From Chromatiales bacterium (ex Bugula neritina AB1) (GTDB lineage Bacteria > Pseudomonadota > Gammaproteobacteria > Granulosicoccales > Granulosicoccaceae), in assembly GCA_001730015.1 (NCBI GenBank), contig MDLA01000099.1, positions 1 through 64,000 of the forward strand: a stretch of 64,000 bases of DNA, in the 5' to 3' direction. Below, piece after piece: positions 9,669 through 20,197 of the stretch. Within the stretch, counting starts at the first letter, position 1. Every line of letters starts with the position of its first letter. The notes below the pieces were generated by a model. The model saw only the letters and a list, made by a program, of their open reading frames with translations, made no database searches and was not told the DNA's origin. The position numbers were made by a program, and so were the translations under genes.

Positions 9669-10038
9669 TGGTTCTTGCAGTAAATACGAGGCAGACAGGT
9701 TTGCTTAACCCTTCAGCAGATAGCGCAATGGTTGCCCATGATGTACCGGAAGTGCCAACCGCTGTCCTCTCAGACACCCACTCACGGCCGGAGTCTTACA
9801 GCTCTGCCGCTGTTTACGCAGCTGAGTGGTATCAGACAAACACCACGCGGCATCCAAAGGAGCCTGGAACAACAATGCGTGAGATCAGGAACGCTGGCAG
9901 TGACAACCTCGATTGTTGCAGCACCCGTTTGCGCCGCATTGAAAACCGGGACTTCCGGATCCGCTCAGACCATAAAACTATCCGTCTACCTTTTCGACTA
10001 AACATGAGCTGTCACGCTTTACTGGAGAACGCTTTTAA

Positions 10039-11232
10039 ATGAACATTCACGAGTATCAGGCCAAAAAACTGCTGGCCGGATTCGGTGCACCGGTGTCACA
10101 GGGCGAACCTGTGCTGTCTCTGGACGATATCGACAAAGCCGTTGACGCGCTGCCGGGCCCTGTGTATGTGGTGAAGAGCCAGATACACGCCGGGGGCCGT
10201 GGCAAAGGTAAATTCAAAGAGCTGGCGGACGACGCAAAAGGCGGCGTACGTGTCAGCTTTTCAGCCGAGGAAGCAAAGGCCAACGCCAACGAAATGTTCG
10301 GCAAAACTCTGGTGACACAGCAAACCGGAGCTGCAGGCAAGCAGGTTAACCGGCTCTATATCGAAGATGGTGCAGACATAGAATCCGAGCTGTATTTATC
10401 AATACTGGTGGACCGCGAAACCAGCCAGGTGTCGTTTGTTGCCTCTACCGAAGGTGGCATGGATATCGAAGCTGTTGCACACGATACCCCTGAAAAAATA
10501 CACACTATAGGCATTGATGCTCTGGCCGGTATTACCGATGCAGATGTAGCAAAGCTGAACAGCGCTTTCGAACTCAGCAGCACCGCCGCCGCCGATGGCA
10601 AAACCCTGTTCCCGATTTTATATAACGCTTTTGTCGAAAGTGACATGAGCCTGCTGGAAGTAAACCCGCTGGTTGTGCTGAAAGACGGGCATTTGAAAGT
10701 CCTCGATGCCAAGGTCTCATTCGACAACAACGCGATGTTTCGCCACCCGGATATCGCCGAGCTGCGAGACGAAACTGAAGAAGACGAAAAAGAGATTGAA
10801 GCCTCCAAACATGATCTTGCCTATATAGCACTCGATGGAGATATAGGCTGCATGGTCAATGGCGCCGGTCTGGCGATGGCCACTATGGATATTATCAAGC
10901 TCTATGGTGCGGAACCGGCAAATTTTCTAGATGTCGGCGGTGGCGCAACTACGGAAAAAGTAACAGCCGCGTTCAAGATCATCACCTCTGACCCCAATGT
11001 CAAAGGCATACTGGTGAATATTTTCGGTGGCATTATGCGCTGCGATGTTATCGCCGAAGGCGTGGTACAGGCAATTAAAGAGGTTGGTCTGGAAGTTCCA
11101 CTGGTCGTGCGTCTGGAAGGCACCAAGGTCGCGGAGGGCAAAGCTATTATCAATTCCAGTGGCCTCAACGTTATTGCAGCAGACGATCTCGACGATGCCG
11201 CTCAGAAAATAGTTAACGCGGTAAAGGGATAA
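10039..11232 (+). CDS. sucC: Succinate--CoA ligase (ADP-forming) beta subunit
   Basis: [25 protein letters not shown]...[21 protein letters not shown]...[12 protein letters not shown]. Confidence 0.95.
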   Translation: MNIHEYQAKKLLAGFGAPVSQGEPVLSLDDIDKAVDALPGPVYVVKSQIHAGGRGKGKFKELADDAKGGVRVSFSAEEAKANANEMFGKTLVTQQTGAAGKQVNRLYIEDGADIESELYLSILVDRETSQVSFVASTEGGMDIEAVAHDTPEKIHTIGIDALAGITDADVAKLNSAFELSSTAAADGKTLFPILYNAFVESDMSLLEVNPLVVLKDGHLKVLDAKVSFDNNAMFRHPDIAELRDETEEDEKEIEASKHDLAYIALDGDIGCMVNGAGLAMATMDIIKLYGAEPANFLDVGGGATTEKVTAAFKIITSDPNVKGILVNIFGGIMRCDVIAEGVVQAIKEVGLEVPLVVRLEGTKVAEGKAIINSSGLNVIAADDLDDAAQKIVNAVKG

Positions 11233-11237
11233 AGCAC

Positions 11238-12149
11238 ATGTCGATACTGATTAACGAAAACACCAAAATACTGGTACAGGGCTTAACCGGGAAAACCGGA
11301 ACCTTCCATACCGAGCAGGCGCTGGCCTACCACGGCACCCGCATGGTCGGCGGCATACATCCGAAAAAAGGCGGCTCCACGTGGACTTGTGCAAACGGTT
11401 CGGCAGAAGGCCAGCAACTACCGGTTTTTGCCAGCGTTAAGGAAGGCAAAGAAGCAACCGGTGCTGATGCATCAGTAGTGTACGTACCACCGGCCGGTGC
11501 TGCAGCTGCAATTGTCGAAGCTATAGACGCCGAGATACCGTTGATTATCTGCATCACCGAAGGGGTACCGGTTCGCGATATGGTGAATGTAAAAGCGCGA
11601 CTAAACGACTCCAGCTCACGCCTTGTCGGCCCTAACTGCCCGGGCATACTTACCCCGAATGAATGCAAGATCGGCATCATGCCCGGCAGCATTTTCAAAC
11701 AGGGTTCTGTCGGTGTTGTTTCACGTTCGGGCACGCTGACTTATGAAGCGGTGTATCAGACCACTACAGCGGGTCTCGGCCAGACAACCGCTGTTGGCAT
11801 CGGTGGCGACCCGGTGAAGGGTACAGAATTTATAGATGTGCTCGACCTTTTCCTGGACGACGACGAAACAAAGTCGATTATCATGATCGGAGAGATCGGC
11901 GGATCCGCCGAGGAAGACGCTTCTGAGTGGTTGATTGAACAGGCAGCCAATGGTCGCAAAAAGCCTATGGCAGGCTTTATCGCCGGGCGAACCGCACCTC
12001 CAGGGCGCACCATGGGCCATGCCGGCGCTGTCATTTCGGGCGGCAAGGGCGGGGCAGACGATAAAATTGCGGCAATGGAAAGCGCAGGGATTGTGGTATC
12101 ACCGTCGCCTGCAAAACTTGGCGAGACACTGCTCAAAGCAATCGGCTAA
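11238..12149 (+). CDS. sucD: Succinate--CoA ligase alpha subunit
   Basis: [46 protein letters not shown]...[10 protein letters not shown]...[15 protein letters not shown]. Confidence 0.96.
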   Translation: MSILINENTKILVQGLTGKTGTFHTEQALAYHGTRMVGGIHPKKGGSTWTCANGSAEGQQLPVFASVKEGKEATGADASVVYVPPAGAAAAIVEAIDAEIPLIICITEGVPVRDMVNVKARLNDSSSRLVGPNCPGILTPNECKIGIMPGSIFKQGSVGVVSRSGTLTYEAVYQTTTAGLGQTTAVGIGGDPVKGTEFIDVLDLFLDDDETKSIIMIGEIGGSAEEDASEWLIEQAANGRKKPMAGFIAGRTAPPGRTMGHAGAVISGGKGGADDKIAAMESAGIVVSPSPAKLGETLLKAIG

Positions 12150-12189
12150 CACGCCCGTCATCGGGCAATTGTAAAACCCGCAAACCAGC

Positions 12190-12213
12190 GCTGCAGGTCA
12201 TTCGACCTGCAGC
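12190..12213 (+). terminator. Hairpin downstream of sucD
   Basis: GCTGCAGGTC-attc-GACCTGCAGC, perfect 10 bp stem. No T-tract follows, so the termination mechanism is uncertain. Confidence 0.5.
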
Positions 12214-12256
12214 CCGTCGCATCCACGCTGACTTCGTATTATTCTTGTAGCTCTTA

Positions 12257-14299
12257 ATGCTCAAGACTCCGGTACCAGCAATGATCGACGACAATTCCCT
12301 GCCCTGCCAGATCACCGAGCAACCGCATGTCATTATCCCGATGCCCGACGGTTGCCGGCTTTCAGCACGCATATGGATGCCGGTCGATGCCAGCGATGAC
12401 CCGGTTCCGGCAATTCTTGAACACCTGCCCTACCGCAAACGCGACGGCACGGTACACCGCGATGAACTCGGCCACCCGTGGATGGCAGCCCATCGTTACG
12501 CTTGCATACGGGTTGATATGCGCGGCAGTGGTGAATCCGAAGGCTTACTCGATGACGAATACACCGAACAGGAACTTCAGGACGCCTGCGACGTAATCGC
12601 CTGGGCACGAGCGCAGCCCTGGTGTGACGGCAGCGTTGGCATGATGGGTATTTCCTGGGGCGGCTTTAACAGCCTGCAGGTTGCAGCCCTGCGGCCACCG
12701 GGGCTGAACGCTATTATCACTGTCTGCTCTACGGTCGACCGCTTTGCCGATGATATCCACTATAAAGGCGGCTGCCTGCTAAATGAAAACGTTGGCTGGG
12801 CAGGGAATATGCTGTCGTATGCATCACCACCACCCGACCCGCTTCTGGTCGGTGAAGGCTGGCGTAAACTATGGCTTGAACGGCTTGAGCAACAGCCATT
12901 TCTTGCATCAACCTGGTTGCGACACCAGACACGGGATCACTACTGGCAACATGGTTCGGTCTGCGAAAACTACAGCGCAATTAACGCTGCCGTTCTTACG
13001 GTGGGCGGCTGGCATGACGGTTACCGCAATACAATAAGCCATCTGGTTGAGAATTTGTCTTCTCCTGTTAAGGGCATTGTCGGTCCCTGGATTCATAAAT
13101 ACCCGCATTACGCCGAACCGCAGCCTGCCATTGGCTTTCTGCAGGAATCTTTGCGCTGGTGGAATCACTGGCTGAAGGAAAAAGACAACGATATAGAAAA
13201 CGAACCCGACTACCGTGTGTGGTTAATGGATAGCGTTGCGCCCGAGCGCTGGCTGCCTGAACGCCCCGGTCGATGGATCGCCGAAAACTCACTGCCTTCA
13301 GCCAATATATCCTCAAAAAAGCTTCATCTGAGTTCGCGCGCCAATAGCGAAAACGGCCTGCTGTCGGAACAGCAAGCGGCTGTATTGCAGGTAGAGATAG
13401 CCACTCCACAAGACCTTGGATGCAACACCGGAGAGTACTTTCCCTTTACCTTCGGCCCGGAGCTGCCCGACCGACAGAACACCGACGACGATAAATCAAT
13501 CTGCTTTGACTCGGCAATTCTTGACTCGGCTATCGATATCGTCGGTGCACCTGAGTTATCGATTAAGGCCAGCTCAGATCAGACTACCGGATTGCTTGTA
13601 GCCCGACTGTGCGACCTCAGGCCCGATGGATCATCTGCTTTGATCACAATGGGTTTGCTGAATCTAACCCATAGACAATCATCTGAAAACCCGCAGCTGC
13701 TAACACCAGGCGAACAGTTCACCGCCACGTTGGTGCTGGACCAGATAGCCTATCGTCTACCGGCGGGTCATCAATTACGCATTGCTCTTTCCACCAGTTA
13801 CTGGCCGTTTATCTGGCCATCGCCAAAAGCCACCGTGATCAGCCTGCATTCGGCTTCTGTGAATCTACCGGTAAGGAAAAACCATACAACCCAGGCTGTT
13901 GAATTCGAGCCTCCGGTTAGCGCACCTGGCTGGCAGGCAGAGCAACTACGGCCAACATCTTCCGAGCGCATGGTCACCACCGATGAATCAGGCGTTGTTA
14001 CTACAACAATCGAGAATGATTTCGGCGAGAACCGCGATCTGGCACATGGCCTGGTTAGCGGAAGCCTTGCTAAAGAGCAGTGGTCAATCCACCCGAATGA
14101 TCCGCTTTCGGCAGAGGCAATAATCTATTGGCAGCAAACCGGCGGTCGTGAAGCGTGGCACTGGAAGACCGAAGCAAAAGTTAGAATGCACAGCGACGAG
14201 CAGTCATTCTACCTGCAGGCCACATTGAATGTCTTCGAAAACGATGAGCTGATTTTCGATCGACAATACGACGATATAATTGCCCGGAAGTTTGTTTGA
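12257..14299 (+). CDS. CocE/NonD-family (X-Pro dipeptidyl-peptidase S15) hydrolase
   Basis: RDGTVHRDELGHPWMAAHRYACIRVDMRGSGESEG...GMMGISWGGFNSLQVAALRPPGL; C-terminal beta-sandwich with LPAGHQLRIALSTSYWPFIWPSP. Confidence 0.9.
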   Translation: MLKTPVPAMIDDNSLPCQITEQPHVIIPMPDGCRLSARIWMPVDASDDPVPAILEHLPYRKRDGTVHRDELGHPWMAAHRYACIRVDMRGSGESEGLLDDEYTEQELQDACDVIAWARAQPWCDGSVGMMGISWGGFNSLQVAALRPPGLNAIITVCSTVDRFADDIHYKGGCLLNENVGWAGNMLSYASPPPDPLLVGEGWRKLWLERLEQQPFLASTWLRHQTRDHYWQHGSVCENYSAINAAVLTVGGWHDGYRNTISHLVENLSSPVKGIVGPWIHKYPHYAEPQPAIGFLQESLRWWNHWLKEKDNDIENEPDYRVWLMDSVAPERWLPERPGRWIAENSLPSANISSKKLHLSSRANSENGLLSEQQAAVLQVEIATPQDLGCNTGEYFPFTFGPELPDRQNTDDDKSICFDSAILDSAIDIVGAPELSIKASSDQTTGLLVARLCDLRPDGSSALITMGLLNLTHRQSSENPQLLTPGEQFTATLVLDQIAYRLPAGHQLRIALSTSYWPFIWPSPKATVISLHSASVNLPVRKNHTTQAVEFEPPVSAPGWQAEQLRPTSSERMVTTDESGVVTTTIENDFGENRDLAHGLVSGSLAKEQWSIHPNDPLSAEAIIYWQQTGGREAWHWKTEAKVRMHSDEQSFYLQATLNVFENDELIFDRQYDDIIARKFV

Positions 14300-14304
14300 T
14301 CCAG

Positions 14305-15264
14305 TTAAAAATGCCACTGCCGGTTGCCAAGCATGGTAATAGCCTGAAGTATCCGCTCAAAGCTTTGCCTGGCACGCGCCACCATTGAGCGCGCGCGCAG
14401 GTATCCATGCACCAGCCCCGTTTCACTAACCCAGACCGATTTACCGCCTGCCGACAGAATCGCTTCGCTATAATTTTTACCATCATCAGCCAGCGGATCA
14501 CACTCTGCGCTGATAATAACGCTAGGCGGCAGACTACTGAAATCTGTATCGTGTAGAGGTGCAAACGTCGGATCCCCTGTTATAACTGATCCGCCGGTTC
14601 TCACCGACGCATAAAATTCTACATCGCGAGTGGTCAGCATGGGCGCTTGTGCGTGCTGAATATAGGACCCACGACTGGTATCCCCGCCTAGCCCCGGGTA
14701 AATAAGCACCTGCCCTGCTATATCCAGATTCTGCCCGCGGGTATGGTGAGCAACAGCTGCAGCCAGATTACCTCCGGCGCTATCGCCGCACAATATAATT
14801 GGCATAGCGCGCTCTCGCGCCACATGCCTAGTTATCGCCAGCGCGTCATCAAATGCAGCGGGGTGTACGTGGTCCGGTGCCAGGCGGTAATCAACGGAAT
14901 AGACATCAAATCCCGAGTTATCACAAATCTCACTGCATATATCGTCATGGCTGGAGAGACCGCCAACCACAAAACCTCCACCGTGCAGATAGACCACGAC
15001 AGCAGCGGCTGAACTGCTTTCTTTGGTGTAGTGTCGCAGCGCAATAGTATGACTGCCCGTAGCAACCGGTACAGCATGATCTACGGCTTCTATACCATCA
15101 GGGTAACCCTGATGAAACTGCCGGCACATGGCATTGTAGATCTGCCGCTGGTGTGCGATTGTGCTATCAATCGTTTCAGGGGGATACCATCGGTCGGTAA
15201 GTTCTATAAACGCCCACGTCTCGGCATCGATAAATTCTTTATAGTACTCCGGCATTTGCTCCAT
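14305..15264 (-). CDS. HSL-type alpha/beta-hydrolase (esterase/lipase)
   Basis: VVYLHGGGFVVGGLSSHDDIC...CGDSAGGNLAAAVAHHTR...GLVHGYL. Confidence 0.92.
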   Translation of the reverse strand: MEQMPEYYKEFIDAETWAFIELTDRWYPPETIDSTIAHQRQIYNAMCRQFHQGYPDGIEAVDHAVPVATGSHTIALRHYTKESSSAAAVVVYLHGGGFVVGGLSSHDDICSEICDNSGFDVYSVDYRLAPDHVHPAAFDDALAITRHVARERAMPIILCGDSAGGNLAAAVAHHTRGQNLDIAGQVLIYPGLGGDTSRGSYIQHAQAPMLTTRDVEFYASVRTGGSVITGDPTFAPLHDTDFSSLPPSVIISAECDPLADDGKNYSEAILSAGGKSVWVSETGLVHGYLRARSMVARARQSFERILQAITMLGNRQWHF

Positions 15265-15266
15265 TC

Positions 15267-17306
15267 TTATAGATCTTTAGCAAGCCGCAGAGAATCATAA
15301 ATTGCTGCGTGCACGTTGCGGCTTGCCACTGCATCTCCCACACGGTAGAGCTCAAACCGGCCATCGCCACTGTGTTTATGCCCTTGTGGTGAACCATTTA
15401 ATAATGCTGTAGCGTCTGTAATGCCATCATTTACTGAAAGTGCTCGTATATCTTCGAATAAGTCATCCACTGGCAATGTGCCATGCTCTACAACCAGATG
15501 ATCAACCAGCCGCACAATTGACTGGCCGGTAAATTCGTTGTCGAATGTAGCGGATACACGATTTGCATTTTTTTCCATACGCGATAAACGGTAGTCGGCT
15601 GTGACCACCACTCTCTTGTTGTAGAGCCGACGCATGTACTCCGGATAGTTTATACCACCCATCTCTGCTGCGGCGTGCCGATCGGGTGTTACCAGCTCAA
15701 CCCGTGTATCCGGCTGGTCAGATAAATAATCTGCGCACGACACCCCCTGATGCTGGCCATGATCATCGTAGATCAGAATATCGCCGGCAAGAGATGCACC
15801 ATCGAGGGCGTCCCATACACTGATTGCCAGCTCACCACCCGGCACAAAATCGGTGTCCGGTATACCACCACAGGCAACAATAACCACATCGGGCGATAGA
15901 TCTATAACAAAGCTGGCATCGGCAAGGGTATTCCAGATTATAGTTACCCCCAGCAGATTCAGCTCTGCCGCATACCAGTCCACAATGCCGATTAAATCCC
16001 TGCGCCAGCTGGCTCTGGCAGCCAGCCTCAGCTGACCACCCGGTTTATCACTCGCTTCGATCAGCGTTACGCTGTGCCCTCGCAAAGCACAGACACGGGC
16101 CGCCTCCAGTCCTGCGGGACCTGCGCCGATCACTACAATCCTTTTTTTGCGCTGTAACGACGGTTCAATTGTGTGGGGCATTGTTGCTTCCCGCCCGGTG
16201 GACACATTATGCAGACACAACGCTTCACCCTCACCATAGATGCGATCGATGCAGTAACTGGCACCAACACATGGCCGGATTCGATCAGCTTCTCCCGCCA
16301 TTAGCTTGTTCACAATATGAGGGTCTGCAATATGGGCTCGAGTCATGCCGATCAGATCCACTAGATTCGCTTCAATAGCGTGTCGCGCGGAGGAAAGATC
16401 GGCAACCTTACAGGCGTGCAGTATCGGAAGATCCAGCTCCGATTTAAACAGACCGGCCATTGCGACCCACGGTGCCAACGGGCTCCACATGGCAGGCAAA
16501 TGCCGGGACAGCTGGAAATCGCTATCGATTCGGCCCACATTCAACGACAGGTAATCCACCAGACCGCCATGCTGGATTATCTTCAGTGCTTGCAGACATT
16601 CCTGCTGCGCCAACTCATCACTGGTATCCGGAGTCATTTCGATACGAATGCCGATAATGAAATCGTCACCGACTCGTTTTCGTACTGCCTCCAGCAGTTC
16701 CAGTGTATATCGCACACGATTTTCCAGAGAGCCACCATATTTATCAGTGCGATCATTGGAATAGGCCATCAGAAATTGCCCGGGCAGGTGCCCGTGAACC
16801 AGTATTTCACAGCCATCAAGGCCGCCCTCCCGGCAGCGAAGGGCGGCGTCAGCGTATTGCTGAACTGTGCGATCAATTTCGTGCTGATCCATGGCTTTAG
16901 GAAACGCGCGATGAGCGGGCTCCCTGATTCGCGACGGGGCAATTACGGGCAGCCAGTCACCGTTGTTCCAAACGGTACGCCGACCAAGATGCGATATCTG
17001 ACAAATCAACCCGCACTGATGCTTATGGATGCGAGCGGAAAATTCCTGAAAATAAGGGATTACCCGGTCATCACCTACATACAACTGGCCAAACACCGGC
17101 GATGAATCCGATGCAATGCATGATGACCCGCCAAACATGGTCAAGCCAATACCACCACGGGCTTTTTCTTCGTGATAAAGCTGGTACCGTAGCCCCGGCA
17201 TTCCGTCTTCAGCGTAAGCCGGCGCATGCGGTGTGCTGATAATCCGGTTTTTCAGCGCCAGGTGTTTCAGCTGAAAGGGGCGGAGCAAAGGATCATCTTG
17301 GTGCAT
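15267..17306 (-). CDS. NADH:flavin oxidoreductase, OYE/TMADH/N-methylproline-demethylase-like
   Basis: MHQDDPLLRPFQLKHLALKNRIISTPHAPAYAEDGMPGLRYQLYHEEKARGGIGLTMFGGSS; NDRTDKYGGSLENRVRYTLELLEAVR; C-terminal Rossmann KRIVVIGAGPAGLEAARVCALRGH. Confidence 0.85.
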   Translation of the reverse strand: MHQDDPLLRPFQLKHLALKNRIISTPHAPAYAEDGMPGLRYQLYHEEKARGGIGLTMFGGSSCIASDSSPVFGQLYVGDDRVIPYFQEFSARIHKHQCGLICQISHLGRRTVWNNGDWLPVIAPSRIREPAHRAFPKAMDQHEIDRTVQQYADAALRCREGGLDGCEILVHGHLPGQFLMAYSNDRTDKYGGSLENRVRYTLELLEAVRKRVGDDFIIGIRIEMTPDTSDELAQQECLQALKIIQHGGLVDYLSLNVGRIDSDFQLSRHLPAMWSPLAPWVAMAGLFKSELDLPILHACKVADLSSARHAIEANLVDLIGMTRAHIADPHIVNKLMAGEADRIRPCVGASYCIDRIYGEGEALCLHNVSTGREATMPHTIEPSLQRKKRIVVIGAGPAGLEAARVCALRGHSVTLIEASDKPGGQLRLAARASWRRDLIGIVDWYAAELNLLGVTIIWNTLADASFVIDLSPDVVIVACGGIPDTDFVPGGELAISVWDALDGASLAGDILIYDDHGQHQGVSCADYLSDQPDTRVELVTPDRHAAAEMGGINYPEYMRRLYNKRVVVTADYRLSRMEKNANRVSATFDNEFTGQSIVRLVDHLVVEHGTLPVDDLFEDIRALSVNDGITDATALLNGSPQGHKHSGDGRFELYRVGDAVASRNVHAAIYDSLRLAKDL

Positions 17307-17414
17307 GATTTTTTATCGGGATTCTGGAATCTCTATGTTAATTCCAAAGCCTTCGTCAGGGTAGTCTACCCAGTGAATCGGAGGGTCAGGCAGGTTTTAT
17401 GACGTTCCGAAAAC

Positions 17415-17443
17415 AAAAGGCTGCACCTCTAGCGCAGCCTTTT
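17415..17443. terminator. Bidirectional Rho-independent terminator
   Basis: AAAAGGCTGC-acctctagc-GCAGCCTTTT just downstream of the GlcG/HbpS-like gene. Confidence 0.8.
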
Positions 17444-17470
17444 ATGAACACACCGGTCGAAGATTTCGAT

Positions 17471-18289
17471 CTATGGAGCGATACAGCCACCTGATGCACC
17501 GTCATTAAGCGGGCAGTTAGCAATGACATCGTCATTTGCCGCCTGAACGCCCGCACCGCACTCGGCATGCCCGAAGCCATTAGTCAGATCAAAAATAATA
17601 TTATCACCCGGGGCTCCAACACCTGCCATCACGTTGTCGAGACCCAGTCCATCCCTGACTCTCCAGGCAATATTATGGTCCGCGCAGGATGAATCACCAC
17701 TAACCCCGACAGCACCAACCAGCCTGCCACCTTCATTGTAAAGTGCGAGGCCGCCACCAAACACATTAACGCCACCAATGCGACGGCCGACCATTGGATC
17801 GTTTCTCTTGCCAAACCGGCTGGAATTACCGCGGTACGCTACCGATGGATCTACCGGATTACTCAACTGAAGCCCGAACAAAGAATTTCCGGGCTGCACC
17901 GCGGTGAACAGATTTGCCGTCGACAGAGCCAGACCACCGACCCCGGAATTGAGACTAAACGCCACGGCAGTATTTGCCTTCTGTGCAGAAATAACACGAC
18001 TTCCCAGCCACTGATCGTTGATTTTGTCACCGGATCTCGCCACCGCACAGACAGTGCCGTCTTTCGATACAACAGTCGCCCACATATTCAGCTCAAAACC
18101 ACCATTGACTATTTGACCATTGGTAGTAGGCGATATAGCACGCTTTAAAATGTTTCGCAGCATACCGTGTGAAGGCAAATGCTTACAGGGCTGGTGGTGA
18201 TTGTAACCACCGGATAAGGCCGTACCGGATCCCATCAAAAGCGAAAATGAGACGGCAATAGAAGAGGTTACTAACAATAATTTTTTCAT
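17471..18289 (-). CDS. Secreted GlcG/HbpS (DUF336) heme-binding-family protein
   Basis: Signal peptide MKKLLLVTSSIAVSFSLLMGSGTALSGG; GGVNVFGGGLALYNEGGRLVGAVGVSGDSSCADHNIAWRVRDGLGLD. Confidence 0.8.
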   Translation of the reverse strand: MKKLLLVTSSIAVSFSLLMGSGTALSGGYNHHQPCKHLPSHGMLRNILKRAISPTTNGQIVNGGFELNMWATVVSKDGTVCAVARSGDKINDQWLGSRVISAQKANTAVAFSLNSGVGGLALSTANLFTAVQPGNSLFGLQLSNPVDPSVAYRGNSSRFGKRNDPMVGRRIGGVNVFGGGLALYNEGGRLVGAVGVSGDSSCADHNIAWRVRDGLGLDNVMAGVGAPGDNIIFDLTNGFGHAECGAGVQAANDDVIANCPLNDGASGGCIAP

Positions 18290-18534
18290 CAGGCACTGTT
18301 CCTTCAAATTTCAGTGATCGACGGTTTTACAACCGCCACAAATTGGTCGACTGAAATTGCCCACATCCAAATGGTGCCATCCTGGCGCTACCCTGGTTCC
18401 ACAACACAACGGCACAATGCAAAATCCAGATCTGGTTACCACCCGGCAGGTCAATTCCTTCTAACCTTGAAGAGCAGGCATGGCACTGCTGCCGTGCGTA
18501 CTCGAAGCCTAGTTCAGCACCGTTTTTTTCTGCT

Positions 18535-18560
18535 GTCAATCATCCAAAAGAGTGATTGAC
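18535..18560. promoter_or_regulatory. Perfect 8 bp inverted repeat upstream of the GNAT gene
   Basis: GTCAATCA-tccaaaagag-TGATTGAC located ~45 bp upstream of the ATG at 18606. Confidence 0.4.
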
Positions 18561-18605
18561 GATTCTGATAAACTGAATTTTATCGAATAAAAACGGGGCA
18601 TCGAC

Positions 18606-19049
18606 ATGAAAATAATCAAAGCCACACTGGAGCACGCTGATGATGTCTCACGTTTATTCGACCTCTACCGCCAGTTCTATGAATGCGAGCCGGATCTTGA
18701 TCTCTCCATCCGGTTTATAAAGAATCGCCTGAAAAATAATGAGTCAGATATATTCATCGCCATAGACACAGACAAGGTTCATGGCTTTACCCAGCTATAC
18801 CCGTCATTTTGCTCGATAGCGGCAGCGAAAATATACATTCTGCACGACTTATACATCGACGAAGTGAGTCGAAAATCCGGACTCGGGGAGCAGCTTGTAA
18901 CTACCGGGCTGGAATGGGCGCGAGAAAACGGTGCTTCACGCATCGATCTGCTCACAGAATACAGCAATAAAAACGCTCAGAGCCTCTATGAAAAACTGGG
19001 GTTTCAAAAAACCCTTGAAGATTTTCATGCCTACTCACGGAACATATAA
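18606..19049 (+). CDS. GNAT family N-acetyltransferase
   Basis: YILHDLYIDEVSRKSGLGEQLVTTGLEWARENGASRIDLLTEYSNKNAQSLYEKLGFQ. Confidence 0.92.
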   Translation: MKIIKATLEHADDVSRLFDLYRQFYECEPDLDLSIRFIKNRLKNNESDIFIAIDTDKVHGFTQLYPSFCSIAAAKIYILHDLYIDEVSRKSGLGEQLVTTGLEWARENGASRIDLLTEYSNKNAQSLYEKLGFQKTLEDFHAYSRNI

Positions 19050-19087
19050 ACATAAATCTTCAACAGACTAGTTTTATGGAGAAAATC

Positions 19088-20149
19088 ATGAAAACAACGC
19101 AACAGCAGACTTTCCCGGCAATCGATATCTCACTGGCCCTCAGCAACAGAACAGATAAGCAGGAACTGTGTAGCACCATTAAAAAAATCTGCCACGAAGT
19201 GGGCTTTTTTATCGTCAGGAATCACCAGGTCGACAACGAACTGAGTAAAAATGCATTCCATTACTGCCAACAGTTTTTTGATCTGCCACTGGAAAATAAA
19301 TCCCTTATAGACAAAACGAACTCTCGTCACTTCAGAGGGTGGGAAGCTGTAGGCAGCGAATACACCAATAACAGGCCCGATATCCGCGAGCAAATAGATT
19401 TATGGAGCGAGCATTCACCCGCCACTGTATCCAACCCGCACTATCTTAATCTGCTGGGCCCCAATCAATGGCTGCCCGATGAAATTCTCCCCGGCTTTAA
19501 AGACTCCATTACCAGTTATATCAATGCAATGGAGTCGTTAGCAAACCAGTTACTCGAATTGCTTGCAATTGGTCTTGGCCTGCCCGAAAACTATTTCGAC
19601 GACTACTTCGGGGCCCAGCGTATGAGCCTGACAAAACTAATAAACTACCCAGAGACTCCTGCAGGACAATTCGGTGTGAACGCGCATCACGACACCGGTT
19701 TTCTGACAATCCTTAATCCCGGAGAAACGCCCGGCCTTGAAATAGAAATGGCCGACGGAACCTGGCAACCGGTTCCCGTTATTGCCGACACTTTTGTTGT
19801 CAATCTGGGGGAAATGCTTCAAGCGGTTACCGGCAACTATTACATTGCGACGCCACATCGCGTGTGCACCAATAAAAAAAGGTTATCGATAGGTTATTTC
19901 CATGGCCCTTCTCTGACAACACCAATCAATCGACTGCCTTTATCGCCTGAGTATGCGAAAGCCGTGAACAATAGCCCACGCCATAAAAACGCAGGTTTTA
20001 TGGCACCGATCTCAGACACAGAATCGGGTGTCGGTGACATGCAAGGCACCCTGCAGGCCAGCACCTTTGGCGATCAGCTATGGAATTATTTTTGTAGAAG
20101 CTATCCGAACAACGTGAAACAGTATTACCCTGAGCTGGTTACTCAGTAA
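19088..20149 (+). CDS. 2-oxoglutarate/Fe(II)-dependent oxygenase, isopenicillin-N-synthase-like
   Basis: N-terminal EVGFFIVRNHQVD; HHDTGFLTIL, TPHRV and RLSIGYF form the Hx(D)...H...RxS site. Confidence 0.92.
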   Translation: MKTTQQQTFPAIDISLALSNRTDKQELCSTIKKICHEVGFFIVRNHQVDNELSKNAFHYCQQFFDLPLENKSLIDKTNSRHFRGWEAVGSEYTNNRPDIREQIDLWSEHSPATVSNPHYLNLLGPNQWLPDEILPGFKDSITSYINAMESLANQLLELLAIGLGLPENYFDDYFGAQRMSLTKLINYPETPAGQFGVNAHHDTGFLTILNPGETPGLEIEMADGTWQPVPVIADTFVVNLGEMLQAVTGNYYIATPHRVCTNKKRLSIGYFHGPSLTTPINRLPLSPEYAKAVNNSPRHKNAGFMAPISDTESGVGDMQGTLQASTFGDQLWNYFCRSYPNNVKQYYPELVTQ

Positions 20150-20197
20150 AATATATGTTCTAGAGAGAATTTATCGCGGGCATAAGGATGACATCAA

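Noticed and set aside
10356-10808. 150 aa minus-strand ORF opposite sucC
   Set aside because: Ser-rich shadow ORF of a conserved enzyme gene.
10039-12149. Malate-CoA ligase (mtkAB) of a serine cycle, suggested by nearby C1 genes
   Set aside because: The sequence reads as ordinary SucC/SucD, and no other serine-cycle genes (sga, hpr, mcl, ppc) are in the window.
16380-17105. 241 aa plus-strand ORF antisense to the OYE flavoprotein gene
   Set aside because: Entirely opposite a strongly conserved coding gene, no recognisable domain; shadow ORF.
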